DNA of 25,645 bases from Lachnoclostridium sp. UBA1241 (GCA_002308955.1 DBWJ01000021.1:1-25645), one strand, 5' to 3'; positions 1-7,964 are shown, numbered from the stretch's first letter. The notes: generated from the letters alone by a model not told the origin. A program made the numbers and translations.

Positions 1-450
1 GACAAGCAGGTCAGCTGGCTTCCTTCCTACGGTCCCGAGATGCGTGGAGGTACCGCAAGCTGCAGCGTTGTATTCAGCGATGAGATCATCGGTTCCCCGA
101 TTGTTACGAACCCCGACATTCTCGTTGTCATGAACCTTCCTTCTTTGGACAAATACGAACCCGCAGTTGTACCCGGCGGAAAGATTTTCTACGATTCGAC
201 TTTGATCAGCCGTCCGGTTGCAAGAACAGACGTAACGGCTTACGGCGTTCCCGCAACGAAGCTTGCTGCAGACAACGGAATGCCTACCCTTGCCAACATG
301 ATTCTCGTAGGCAAGATGATCAAGGAAACCGGCATCATCTCCACCGAGAACATCGACAAGATCATCGACAAGATTGTCAGTGCCCGTCATCAGGACCTCA
401 AGGAACTGAACGCCAAGGCAATCAAGATGGGATTTGACTACGCGGAGTAG
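1..450 (+). CDS. 2-oxoacid:ferredoxin oxidoreductase gamma subunit, 3' part
   Basis: The gene is open from the first base of the window, so its N-terminus is missing; 149 residues remain. The visible protein contains [11 protein letters not shown], the signature of the gamma (POR-type) domain of 2-oxoacid:acceptor oxidoreductases, then a conserved pattern in which a loaded subunit is described by [18 protein letters not shown] and [13 protein letters not shown]. In the family this domain works with thiamine-diphosphate and ferredoxin subunits to oxidise 2-oxoacids with coenzyme A and reduce ferredoxin in anaerobic cytoplasm. The companion alpha/beta genes would lie upstream, outside the window. 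The exact substrate (pyruvate, 2-oxoglutarate, branched-chain 2-oxoacid) cannot be told from this piece; the short stand-alone gamma form is most like Kor/Vor-type enzymes. A strong terminator follows, so this is the last gene of its operon. Confidence 0.9.
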   Translation, partial: DKQVSWLPSYGPEMRGGTASCSVVFSDEIIGSPIVTNPDILVVMNLPSLDKYEPAVVPGGKIFYDSTLISRPVARTDVTAYGVPATKLAADNGMPTLANMILVGKMIKETGIISTENIDKIIDKIVSARHQDLKELNAKAIKMGFDYAE

Positions 451-490
451 GAGAGTCTCGAAGCTTTAGATTCGTGTAAAGTGAAACTGT

Positions 491-527
491 AAACCCGGCC
501 GTCGCAACGTGCGACGGCCGGGTTTTT
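491..527 (+). terminator. Intrinsic terminator of the oxidoreductase operon
   Basis: A perfect 16-bp stem (491-506 with 510-525) has a 3-nt loop, and its 3' arm runs into five T residues at 523-527. It begins 40 bases after the stop codon of the gamma subunit gene. The left arm starts with AAA, so it could also stop transcription arriving on the minus strand from hipA. Confidence 0.92.
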
Positions 528-769
528 GCTATCTTGGGGGCGTGGAGCGGGGGTTGGGCATACTGAAGGCTTCATTTTGTCGGCCGGTATGCCCAACAGC
601 GCGGAGCCACTACTTGCTAATAAGCAAGATGAGCATACCGCAGACTCCGCCTTGCCGCCCGGTATGCCAAACTCCCCGGTTCCGCTTTGATGAAAGGGAG
701 CCTCCCGTGAGAGGAGACTACTTGCACAAACACTTTATTTCACAAAATACTACAAGTGTAGAATATAGA
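528..769. other. Gene-free stretch with clustered hairpins
   Basis: No credible gene lies here. Three inverted repeats follow one another. The first pairs 553-564 with 586-597 (GTTGGGCATACT against GGTATGCCCAAC, 11 of 12). The second is CTTGCT/AGCAAG at 613-618 and 623-628. The third pairs 633-640 with 660-667 (GCATACCG against CGGTATGC). The first and third share the core GGTATGCC, about 75 bp apart, as if one unit had been duplicated and diverged. The T-poor arms argue against simple terminators. The element lies between the convergent ends of the oxidoreductase and hipA genes. It may be a copy of a dispersed palindromic repeat, but only this window can be seen. Confidence 0.5.
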
Positions 770-2017
770 CTATTCACACACATAAAAAGCCGGTTCCATT
801 CTTTCTGTTTCGGCCCTGCTGATTCCATACAAGTTTGCGGTTTTCTTCCAATTCTCTCTGACAATGCTTTTGATTCTCTCAACCTGTTCCCTTGCCGTTT
901 TCTTCTCAATTCCATAATAAGGAGCCGCATTAATGGCCAGTTCAAAATCTATTGAAGAGTTATCGGCATCCACATTCAAAGACAGGAATTCTCCGTAAAT
1001 ATCCGGATTCACATCATACATCGGAGAAAGCCTCCAACCATCGTCGGTCAAAAGAAACCCGTGATTTCGGAAATGGTCATCTGTATTAGATACTGCCATA
1101 CTGAAAACAATCCGGTTCCACAATTCAGATAAGTCTTCCTTCGGCTTTGCGCCGTTTGCTTTTAGGAAGGAAGCAATTTCCAGGTAGCTGCTTCCGTCGC
1201 CGGTGCCTGCACCGTCTGTCTTTCCGAGCATTGTCATGGCAGACGAAAAATGAATACGCCTGTTCCCGTCACGATCAAATCTTTTTACTAAGAACGTTGT
1301 TCCGAGTTTGGAAAACTTTTCGGCTTTGGCTTCGGGAACGGAAATCCCACACTGTACCGCCAAATCATGCGCCACCATTTCCCAGGCACCTGAGTCAAAC
1401 GAATCATGTTTTGATGGAAACTTTGCTATCCAAAGGGAACCATCCGGTGCCATCACTGAAGCTTTTGGTCTTGCGCCGCCAAGCGAAGATCCGGGTGCCA
1501 GCAATTGGCGTAGCCATTTTCCGTCAACGCCTATATTGTCCTGTTCAAATGCTATAGAAGCCTGTTCCAATTCCCGAAGCGATGTCCACGGAGGAGTGGT
1601 ATAGTCCTTTTCGTTCGAAAGAAACTCACCATGCGGGTCAATCTTGAATCGTAAACCTCCCATGCGGCTTTCGTCATAAACTCCGAGCAGATAATCGCTT
1701 TCCGTCAGCTTTCTCGGTTTTTCCGATGCTGTTTTTGCCCGAAGTTCTTCCCTCCGGTCCATCAGCTTACGACCCCATCGATCGGGACAGGAATCCGCAA
1801 AAATGCCGAAAAGTGTCTTCGGCCCGTTTACGTACTGTCTCCCCGCAAACATATGCAGGTCCGGGTCCAATGCGGCAAATCCATTTTGCAACCAATTCGA
1901 ATCGTATTCAAAAGAACAGAATTCATTTCCACGCGTCTGTGAAACATAGAGTTTGCCTATCAATTCTTTTTGAAAAGACAGGAAGTCCGCATATACATAT
2001 ATGGTTTTCTCTTCCAT
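770..2017 (-). CDS. hipA: HipA-family serine/threonine kinase toxin
   Basis: The 415-residue protein has the HipA layout. An N-terminal HipA-type domain contains the FADSCPDRWGRKLM segment near residue 73. It is followed by the glycine-rich loop SSLGGARPKA at 177-186, a probable ATP-binding lysine in WIAKFPSK at about 199, the catalytic loop NTDDHFRNHG at 311-320 (Asp313, Asn318) and the metal-binding YDVNP at 334-338 (Asp335). All kinase landmarks are intact, so it should be active. Known HipA proteins phosphorylate translation-related targets such as glutamyl-tRNA synthetase and cause growth arrest unless bound by HipB. ATG at 2017 is preceded by GGAGG at 2025-2029, 7 bases away, which lies in the end of hipB. 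The gene is second in a two-gene operon. Its exact substrate cannot be inferred. Confidence 0.95.
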   Translation of the reverse strand: MEEKTIYVYADFLSFQKELIGKLYVSQTRGNEFCSFEYDSNWLQNGFAALDPDLHMFAGRQYVNGPKTLFGIFADSCPDRWGRKLMDRREELRAKTASEKPRKLTESDYLLGVYDESRMGGLRFKIDPHGEFLSNEKDYTTPPWTSLRELEQASIAFEQDNIGVDGKWLRQLLAPGSSLGGARPKASVMAPDGSLWIAKFPSKHDSFDSGAWEMVAHDLAVQCGISVPEAKAEKFSKLGTTFLVKRFDRDGNRRIHFSSAMTMLGKTDGAGTGDGSSYLEIASFLKANGAKPKEDLSELWNRIVFSMAVSNTDDHFRNHGFLLTDDGWRLSPMYDVNPDIYGEFLSLNVDADNSSIDFELAINAAPYYGIEKKTAREQVERIKSIVRENWKKTANLYGISRAETERMEPAFYVCE

Positions 2018-2021
2018 AGGG

Positions 2022-2339
2022 CTACCTCCGTTTCGTCACGCGCTTCTTCACCGTCAGATTAAGGTCCTGCAGCTTTCTTCCAAGCTCGTCATCCTTTGCG
2101 ATAAGCAAAAGGTCGCGATCCATATAGTTAAGCGCGTGTAACACAGCTGCATAACATCCCATGGCAACAGAAGGTGAGCCTTTCTCAATTGAAACAAGGG
2201 TAGTCCTGCTGATGCCGGCACGCTCTGCAACCAGTTCGGCTGAAATCTTCCTTCGAAGTCTGGCATATTTTATCTGCTCACCCATCTGCGCCAGAATCTT
2301 TTCGGTATCGGGGAGCAGTGCAATTGATTTCTTAGGCAT
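2022..2339 (-). CDS. hipB: HipB-type XRE antitoxin/repressor
   Basis: The 105-residue protein carries a Cro/C1-type helix-turn-helix: GEQIKYARLRRKISAELVAE then RAGISRTTLVSIEKG, about residues 20-56. A basic tail ends KKRVTKRR. It lies 4 bases upstream of hipA and in the same operon, the usual antitoxin-first order. In the family HipB neutralises HipA and, as a dimer or HipA-HipB complex, represses the operon by binding palindromes at the promoter. A palindrome over the -10 box at 2356-2371 fits this. The ATG start at 2339 has a strong SD, AAGGAGG at 2347-2353, 7 bases upstream. Confidence 0.92.
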   Translation of the reverse strand: MPKKSIALLPDTEKILAQMGEQIKYARLRRKISAELVAERAGISRTTLVSIEKGSPSVAMGCYAAVLHALNYMDRDLLLIAKDDELGRKLQDLNLTVKKRVTKRR

Positions 2340-2355
2340 ACAAATACCTCCTTAT

Positions 2356-2371
2356 GTTTATAAATTTAAAC
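2356..2371. promoter_or_regulatory. Candidate HipB operator
   Basis: The half-sites GTTTA and TAAAC are separated by 6 bases and form an imperfect palindrome centred on the hipBA -10 box. Its position would allow autorepression by HipB. Only one such site is clear, and its role is inferred from position. Confidence 0.45.
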
Positions 2372-2391
2372 AAATCGGGAGGTTTTGTCAA
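2363..2391 (-). promoter_or_regulatory. Sigma-A promoter of hipBA
   Basis: On the minus strand TTGACA (2386-2391) is followed after 17 bases by TAAATT (2363-2368). The -10 box lies 23 bases from the hipB start codon. It is placed between hipB and the preceding membrane-protein gene, so hipBA has its own promoter. Confidence 0.8.
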
Positions 2392-2428
2392 GTTTTATTG
2401 TTTTTAGAACCAGAAACCACACTTGCGG

Positions 2429-3121
2429 TTATTCTAAGTATAGGCCAATCAACGCGACCGGAATCCGAATGATTGCAAATGCGGTATCCACGCAGATGTC
2501 CACCGCACAGTCGACTGCGTGCTTCACCGTCCGCGAGAATATCTGCGAGTGCGCCATGTCATAGATGAAACAGAAGCTGATGAACAATGCCGCGAGCCAC
2601 GCCCAGATGCTGACGTCCCAGCCGGCGAGGGAAGTAATCGCAGCGGCCGGCACCTGACCGATGGAGCCGATACCGAGCATCGGGAGAAGCTTGTCGCAAT
2701 AGTCCGGACATATGCATGCGAAAAATGTCACAACAGCCGTCACGCACAGGACAACCACAACAGCCTGTAATGCTACTTCCGCACCGGACTTTTCGGAGAA
2801 CAGATCAATGACGGAAGCCGCAACGATACCGACCGGTGCCACAATCATGAAATAACCAATGATCATCATGAACGCATACGGAACTACCGTTGCCAGAACA
2901 ACACCCGAGATAAAGACTGTAATATAGAGTAATCCGAGAATAATCGGATTTAGACTCTTCATATAATCCTGAAAACAAATAAGCAGAAGCAGATTGATAG
3001 CCCATCCGATGACCACGATGCTGCCCTGAATCAGGTTAAATATCCTTGCGGAAATCTCTCTGTCAAACACCGAGTCGTCCTTAAGCCGATCACGCTTTCT
3101 TCCTGTCTCAAAAAGATTCAT
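2429..3121 (-). CDS. Unknown multi-pass membrane protein
   Basis: The 230-residue protein is not recognised. A charged cytoplasm-like N-terminus (residues 1-35, rich in Arg, Lys and Asp) is followed by about five or six hydrophobic segments, beginning with GSIVVIGWAINLLLLICF near residue 33. It has no lipobox or catalytic motif that I can name. ATG 3121 was chosen because a longer reading frame to 3205 would run back through the hairpin at 3158-3187. The upstream GGGGTGAT provides a weak SD. It lies 84 bp after the FecR-domain gene on the same strand, so read-through transcription past the weak terminator is possible and it may be a membrane partner of that system. It could equally be an independent small gene. 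Confidence 0.72.
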   Translation of the reverse strand: MNLFETGRKRDRLKDDSVFDREISARIFNLIQGSIVVIGWAINLLLLICFQDYMKSLNPIILGLLYITVFISGVVLATVVPYAFMMIIGYFMIVAPVGIVAASVIDLFSEKSGAEVALQAVVVVLCVTAVVTFFACICPDYCDKLLPMLGIGSIGQVPAAAITSLAGWDVSIWAWLAALFISFCFIYDMAHSQIFSRTVKHAVDCAVDICVDTAFAIIRIPVALIGLYLE

Positions 3122-3152
3122 TTCATCACCCCATACAATCGGAATACTTCCA

Positions 3153-3187
3153 TAGAAACCGGGCTCCCGCCTTCGCGGAAGCCCGGT
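3153..3187 (-). terminator. Hairpin terminator after the FecR-domain gene
   Basis: ACCGGGCT and AGCCCGGT pair at 3158-3187, with an inner CCGC/GCGG stem and a GAAG loop. On the minus strand it is followed only by TTCTAT, a poor T-tract. It starts about 20 bases after the stop at 3206, so termination is probably partial and may let some transcription reach the downstream membrane-protein gene. Confidence 0.6.
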
Positions 3188-3205
3188 GAGATGAGTAGGT
3201 GTCAC

Positions 3206-5671
3206 TTATTTTTCGATGAAACTAATATGCCCATAAATATACATGGTCTCACCTGGTTGGTACATCAGCGAACCATCTTCAGACTCCCAATAACCCTGCG
3301 GATTGACAGTCATTGGTGCTTTAGCTTGATTCGTAAGTACATCTGTGCTGGTTACTGTGATTTCGCTGGTAGTACCGTCAGAATATGTGTATTTGACTTT
3401 ATAGGACCATTCCGCTTCCAAGCTAATATCTCCTGATAGGCGACTTCCTGGGAGTGTTGTTCCAAAGTGTTCTCTGCGACCCATACCCCAACCATAAAAA
3501 TCCTTAGTTGTAGTGTCATCCAGTTTCGGAAGGGTTATATCTTCTCCTTGTATGTACTGACTTGGTGAAAGATTATTGTATATGAAGTTTCCGTCCTTAT
3601 AAGTTATGTCATATGCAAAAAGTGTACCGGAGTACACAGCATAAAGGGTTACATCACCGGTGGAAGAAGCTGGAATGGATGAAATCGGGTTTCCATTGGC
3701 ATCTCCCCATCCGCGGAATCTTATCTTCAAGGAAGCGCCTGTGGCGGCATCAACTCCGGTAGAAATCAAATTCCCGACTTTATAATCGTCATTATAGAAG
3801 AAGCCGGAGGAATTGAGGCCGACGTTTTCCTCATAATATCTCATGGATTCAACAGGAGGGGTAACTGTTACCGGACCTCCGGAGAGAACATTATCCTCAT
3901 AGTAAACCGCATACCTGTTCTGCTCCTGGGCATCTAGAACAATATCTGTCGTTTCGGTCGCCGGAATAACGGTAAGCATAGCTCCGGTACTTCTGTTTTT
4001 CCAACCATGAAAGGCATCATAAGAAATGCCGTTGGAAGTGGTTTTAGGAATATTAATTGTCGGAAGAGAAGTAGTTCCGGTACCTTCAACGTAATAATAT
4101 GGCGTGAGTGTAAGTGTAGTATTACCTTGATAGTATGTAATATCATGGAGAACCCGTTCCACCGGCATTAATACAATATCGTCCGTCGCATCCGCGGGAA
4201 TGGCGGCGAGGAATTGATTTGTATCTGCATCCATCCATCCCATGAAGGCTTCATAGGAAACTCCGTTCGTTGTTCTCCGGGTGATGGAATAGGACGGAAG
4301 TGAGACAGAGGTTCCTTCTTTAAAGCTGGTGGGGCTCAACGAAGTAATCACATTTCCGGAAGAATCTTTATATGTGATCTTATGCGTCGGAACCGCGGTC
4401 GGTGTCGGCGTAGGCGTACTGGTTGCCGTCGGCGTCGGTGTATTCGGCTTCGTCGTCGGCGTAGGAGTATTCGGGTTCTGCGTCGGCGTAGGGGTATTGG
4501 TCGGTCTCGGGGTAGGTGTGTTGGTAGCCTTCGGCTTCGGAGTCGGCGTATTGGTCGGCTTCGGAGTCGGCGTCACGGTGCCGGTCGGCTCTTCCGTAGG
4601 CGTAGGAGTCTCGGAAGGCTCCTCGGTCGGAGTGGGCGTTTCGGTAGGCGTAGGCGTCTCAGTCGGAGCCTCGGTAGGAGTCGGCGTCTTGGTCGGAGCA
4701 GCCGTTACTTCTTGCGTCGGGACAGGCTTTCCGGAACGCACGGCAAGAACTGCGTCGATGACTTCTTTCGGAAGCTTGCCTTCCGCGCCGGCTACCGCTT
4801 CCGGATTGACATGGTCCGGGAAGAAATACCACTCATTGTTGTACAGCACGCCGAATACACCCATTATCGTCGAGCCGGTATTCTGGTGTACGTCACCGGT
4901 TCCGGTATCCAGACGAGGTGCGGTATCGCCCCAGAAGACAGTATTCTCAAATACCTGACATTGCTTTACGTAAATCGTACCGCCGGTCTGCGCTTCGGTC
5001 GTGATGAAGTAGAGACCGTTTCCGGCAGAAACTGTACGGGTCGAGTAAACAACGCAGCCGTCAATGACCTCAAAGACGGTAACATCGGTCGTTCCTTCAA
5101 GAACGTACTGATAGGTGATATAGACGGTCTGACCTTCTGCTAAGAGCGACTTGACATATTCCATACCTGCCTCATCAATCTTACCCTCGAGGAAGGACAG
5201 GTCATCGCCGGGCGCAACCTTCCAAACGATGGTATGCGTTACGGTACCGCGGATTGCCATCGTCGTATTTGGCGTTACAACGTCATAGGAAGACTTGGAG
5301 GAAAGCTTGCTCTGAATCTCCGTCAGCATGTTGCCCTGTTCAATGTAAATGATGGTCTTGCTGTTGGCAGCAGTACCGGCAGCCTGCAGGGAGATAACGG
5401 TATTCTCTTCGAGATAGACGTATTTGTCGCCGTCAAGCTTAAGCCGTGCGAAGCCGCCCGCCGGAACCGACAGTCCGTCGCCGGAGCGGAGCTTCATCTG
5501 CGGATAAGCGTCGTAATTGTTTCCGTCGCGGGACACGCTGACCTTGCCCTCCACCTCGACAACGATGATGGAGCGGTAGGCCTTGCCCTTGCCGGTAAGG
5601 AGAAGCACAAGCACGACTGCAGCAACTACTACGCCTGCACCCGCGCCGCCGAAGATTGCCCATTTCTTCAT
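3206..5671 (-). CDS. Membrane-anchored FecR-domain protein with Thr/Pro stalk and beta-repeats
   Basis: The 821-residue protein begins MKKWAIF, followed by one hydrophobic helix (about residues 8-26) that would anchor or export it. A FecR-type domain follows at about 38-150 (VSRDG, YPQMKLRSGDGLSV, YDVVTPNTTMAIRGT). Residues about 322-428 are an almost pure Thr/Pro/Glu linker. From 430 to the end come about five beta-rich modules of 65-90 residues, most holding an F-x-GW core (FMGWMDAD, FHGWKNRS, FRGWGDAN, FYGWGMGR), resembling the Listeria-Bacteroides/InlB B-repeat type. There is no sortase motif. The likely role is an extracellular sensory or binding protein whose stalk spans the wall. Its ATG overlaps the HD-GYP stop (ATGA) and has GGAGG at 5681-5685, so it is translationally coupled to that gene. 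FecR domains in other bacteria often accompany CHASE2 cyclases, as here. Confidence 0.85.
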   Translation of the reverse strand: MKKWAIFGGAGAGVVVAAVVLVLLLTGKGKAYRSIIVVEVEGKVSVSRDGNNYDAYPQMKLRSGDGLSVPAGGFARLKLDGDKYVYLEENTVISLQAAGTAANSKTIIYIEQGNMLTEIQSKLSSKSSYDVVTPNTTMAIRGTVTHTIVWKVAPGDDLSFLEGKIDEAGMEYVKSLLAEGQTVYITYQYVLEGTTDVTVFEVIDGCVVYSTRTVSAGNGLYFITTEAQTGGTIYVKQCQVFENTVFWGDTAPRLDTGTGDVHQNTGSTIMGVFGVLYNNEWYFFPDHVNPEAVAGAEGKLPKEVIDAVLAVRSGKPVPTQEVTAAPTKTPTPTEAPTETPTPTETPTPTEEPSETPTPTEEPTGTVTPTPKPTNTPTPKPKATNTPTPRPTNTPTPTQNPNTPTPTTKPNTPTPTATSTPTPTPTAVPTHKITYKDSSGNVITSLSPTSFKEGTSVSLPSYSITRRTTNGVSYEAFMGWMDADTNQFLAAIPADATDDIVLMPVERVLHDITYYQGNTTLTLTPYYYVEGTGTTSLPTINIPKTTSNGISYDAFHGWKNRSTGAMLTVIPATETTDIVLDAQEQNRYAVYYEDNVLSGGPVTVTPPVESMRYYEENVGLNSSGFFYNDDYKVGNLISTGVDAATGASLKIRFRGWGDANGNPISSIPASSTGDVTLYAVYSGTLFAYDITYKDGNFIYNNLSPSQYIQGEDITLPKLDDTTTKDFYGWGMGRREHFGTTLPGSRLSGDISLEAEWSYKVKYTYSDGTTSEITVTSTDVLTNQAKAPMTVNPQGYWESEDGSLMYQPGETMYIYGHISFIEK
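4388..4706 (-). repeat. Degenerate codon repeats encoding the Thr/Pro stalk
   Basis: About 320 bases encode repeated T-P-T-P, P-T-E and P-T-N-T-P units, visible on the plus strand as recurrent GGCGTCGGTGT- and GGAGTCGGCGT-like blocks. Such repeats can expand or shrink by slippage in multiples of three and so change stalk length without breaking the frame. The segment is rich in threonine and could be glycosylated once outside the cell. Confidence 0.8.
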
Positions 5672-7146
5672 GTGTTCGTACCTCCGTCTTTCTCAAGAAT
5701 ATACTGCGTAAAATGTGACACCAGTTCGCCGTCCAGCTTGCCTTCCCCTACCATAGAGGAGAGGATCGCAAGCGCTTTGTCTCTCGGAACGGCTTTCTTA
5801 TACGGCCGGTCGTCGGCCGTTAACGAATCGTAAATATCGGAAATCGTCATGATCCGGACTTCCAGCGGCAGGGAATCCGCCGTAGCGCCGTTCGGGTATC
5901 CGCTTCCGTCGAGATACTCGTGATGCGCGGCTGCCAGCTTCCGTACATCGTGGAACGCATCGGTAAATGTGATCTTCGAAAGGATGCGGTCCGTATAGAC
6001 GACATGCATCTCGATGATCTTTCGTTCCTCCGCGGTGAGCGTGCCCTTCACGATCATCATCTCGTGCATTTCCTCGTCATTGAGGAACGGAACAACCTCG
6101 CCCGTGTCGGGATCGGTCACTGTGAAGCTCTGTAAGGCCTGTATGGCGCTTCTTTTGCCTTCATCGAGGAAACCCGCGGTATTGCACGTCCGGATCAATT
6201 CACGGCCGTTTTGGAACGTCTCAAGGCGTTCTGCGTACTCCGTATCGGACGTCTGCCCGGAAAGATGCTCCAGTTTGAGGAGTGCTTCCATGTATTTCCA
6301 GCGGTTTTCAATGATCGGAAGCCGGTAATCGAGCCGGTCCGGTTTATTCATAATCTCAATCGGTGTAATCAGCTTTCCGACGTCGTGCACCATCGCAGCC
6401 ATGACAAGCTGTTCGCGGCGTTCTTCGGTAAGCGGGTCGTCGCCCTGCGCCTCTCCGGTCCGCATCAGGTAGCGGGCGAAGCCGTCGCAGTACTCGGCCA
6501 CATGAATGGAGTGATTCGCGTTGTAAGGCGTGCGCTGGTCGATTGCCGTCGTGAGAGACTCGACGAAGGAATATAACATGTCACGCAACTGCTGAACGAG
6601 GATCATGTTCGACAGGGAGATGGCGGCCTCGGAAGCAATCGAGAAAACGATGCGTTCGCTGTCTGCGGAGAATCCGGTAATTTCCCCGGAAGCATCGGTC
6701 GCGTTGATAAGCTGCAACACGCCGATGACCTTGCCGTCGTGGTCGATTAACGGAACCACGAGCATGGACTGTGTGTGGTAGCCGGTGATGCTGTCGTATT
6801 TCTTCGGACCCTGCCAGTCGAAAGAGGAGTCGTGGTAGACGTCCTCGATGTTGATTGTTTTCTTGTGGATTGCGGTGTAGGCGCATACCGAGCGCTCGTC
6901 CATCGCCACCGGCGGCATTGAATCGATCGGCTCGCCGTTTCCGCCCTGATACACCTTCATTGTATGGTTCCGAAGAATCATAAACTCAAGATGATCATCC
7001 TTAAGAAGGTAGAGCGTTCCGGCGTCGCAGCCGGAGATTTCCATACATTCGCTGATCAGTTTATCAAGCAGCTTCGGATAGCTTTTCTCAGCGGTCAGGC
7101 TGATGGCGATGTCCAGAATCCGCTGCATGTCATTCGTGATTTTCAT
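5668..7146 (-). CDS. GAF-HD-GYP cyclic-di-GMP phosphodiesterase
   Basis: The 492-residue soluble protein has a GAF sensor at about residues 15-185 (typical core MLVVPLIDHDGKVIGVLQLIN) and an HD-GYP domain at about 190-490. Metal-binding and signature residues are present: HDVGK at 254-258, HHEYLDGSGYP at 408-418 and SDIYDSLTADDRPYKKA at 436-452. HD-GYP enzymes hydrolyse cyclic di-GMP to pGpG or GMP, and some act on cyclic GMP-AMP. About 90 extra residues lie between NKPDRL (267) and LTAEERKIIEMH (370), compared with minimal HD-GYP domains. ATG 7146 is preferred: AGAGG at 7154-7158 is well spaced, while an upstream alternative would be TTG. Its stop overlaps the FecR-gene start. It lies 44 bp after the epimerase-like gene in the same direction. 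The GAF ligand is unknown. Confidence 0.92.
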   Translation of the reverse strand: MKITNDMQRILDIAISLTAEKSYPKLLDKLISECMEISGCDAGTLYLLKDDHLEFMILRNHTMKVYQGGNGEPIDSMPPVAMDERSVCAYTAIHKKTINIEDVYHDSSFDWQGPKKYDSITGYHTQSMLVVPLIDHDGKVIGVLQLINATDASGEITGFSADSERIVFSIASEAAISLSNMILVQQLRDMLYSFVESLTTAIDQRTPYNANHSIHVAEYCDGFARYLMRTGEAQGDDPLTEERREQLVMAAMVHDVGKLITPIEIMNKPDRLDYRLPIIENRWKYMEALLKLEHLSGQTSDTEYAERLETFQNGRELIRTCNTAGFLDEGKRSAIQALQSFTVTDPDTGEVVPFLNDEEMHEMMIVKGTLTAEERKIIEMHVVYTDRILSKITFTDAFHDVRKLAAAHHEYLDGSGYPNGATADSLPLEVRIMTISDIYDSLTADDRPYKKAVPRDKALAILSSMVGEGKLDGELVSHFTQYILEKDGGTNT

Positions 7147-7161
7147 GGTGATACCTCTCAA

Positions 7162-7186
7162 AAAGACGGCAAATGCCCTTTTCCCC
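7162..7186 (-). other. Possible attenuator hairpin between epimerase-like and HD-GYP genes
   Basis: On the minus strand GAAAAGGGCA and TGCCGTCTTTTTG can pair (GGCA/TGCC plus AAAAG/CTTTT across a two-base bulge), ending in a T-run. It lies just upstream of the HD-GYP SD. It could lower downstream expression, or be only a copy of the GCATTTGCCG motif seen elsewhere in the window. Confidence 0.3.
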
Positions 7187-7190
7187 CGCC

Positions 7191-7964
7191 TTAGGACGGA
7201 AAGGAGACGGAACGCAGGAACTGAAGCGACTTCATAAGCCGGTCCCTGCCGGAAACTTCAATCAATACCGACGGATCGCAGGAGAGAAGAGCGGGATCCT
7301 TAAGGACCGACCAGTCAATCTTTCCGCTTCCGATCGGGAGGTGCAGGTCTTCCTGCCCGTCATTATCATTCAAATGGATGTGCCGGATGTGCCCCGTAAG
7401 CGCTTCCGTCCAATCCTTTACGGAAGCCTGCGAAAGGTACGCATGCGCAATGTCAAGGCACACTCCGAAGTTCGGTATGTCCGCCATTCCTTCGGCAACC
7501 CGAAGCAATAAGTCCGGCGTGTCATCGAACATGTTCTCAAGGTAGATGTTTACATCGGGATAACTCCGGCAAATGCCATTCCAATACTCGATGTTCCGTT
7601 CCGCCCAGCGGTCCCGGTACGCCTTCGATTTGAAATCCGACAGATAGTTTGTGTGGAAGACAACGCCGCGCGCGCCGAGTTCCCCGGCGATTTCGATGCT
7701 CTGTTTCACCCGGTAGTCCGAAGCCTTGCGGATTAGCGGGTCGCTGCTCGACACGGTAATGTCGAGAAATGCACCGTGAAGTGTGTCAAGGGTCGTGTTG
7801 CGCCCGAGGCCTTTATAGGTTTTTACAATCTCGGAAACCAAGGCCCGGTCGTCGAGAACGGACGGCTGGAAAAATTCGTTGTACTCAAAGCAGAGGTCGT
7901 TTTGTTCGGCAATCTGCGCCCACGCTTCCGCGTCCCGGTATTCGGGAATGCATTCGAGAATCAT
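7191..7964 (-). CDS. TIM-barrel sugar-phosphate isomerase/epimerase-like protein
   Basis: The 257-residue protein belongs to the xylose isomerase-like/AP-endonuclease-2 TIM-barrel superfamily. Probable metal and active-site positions follow the family order: HGAFLDIT (about 63), VVFHTN (101), LENMFDD (Glu143), CLDIAHAY (Asp171, His174), HIHLND (195-200) and IEVSG (Glu236). Members isomerise or epimerise sugars, inositols or sugar phosphates, and a few cut DNA at abasic sites; the substrate here is not clear. The start ATG at 7964 overlaps the cyclase stop as ATGA, so translation is coupled. A metabolic-type enzyme between a cyclase and a phosphodiesterase is unusual. It may make or remove a ligand, or simply share regulation. 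Confidence 0.85.
   Translation of the reverse strand: MILECIPEYRDAEAWAQIAEQNDLCFEYNEFFQPSVLDDRALVSEIVKTYKGLGRNTTLDTLHGAFLDITVSSSDPLIRKASDYRVKQSIEIAGELGARGVVFHTNYLSDFKSKAYRDRWAERNIEYWNGICRSYPDVNIYLENMFDDTPDLLLRVAEGMADIPNFGVCLDIAHAYLSQASVKDWTEALTGHIRHIHLNDNDGQEDLHLPIGSGKIDWSVLKDPALLSCDPSVLIEVSGRDRLMKSLQFLRSVSFPS

Noticed and set aside
509..955. Plus-strand open frame over the hairpin cluster and the end of hipA
   Set aside because: It starts inside the hairpin stretch just past the terminator, has no SD and overlaps a convincing gene.
3122..3205. N-terminal extension of the unknown membrane protein
   Set aside because: It would translate through the terminator-like hairpin at 3158-3187; the ATG at 3121 has an SD-like sequence.
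4329..5143. Long open frames on the plus strand rich in Gly/Val or Arg, opposite the FecR gene
   Set aside because: They are antisense shadows of the Thr/Pro codon repeats; no SD, no family and extreme composition.
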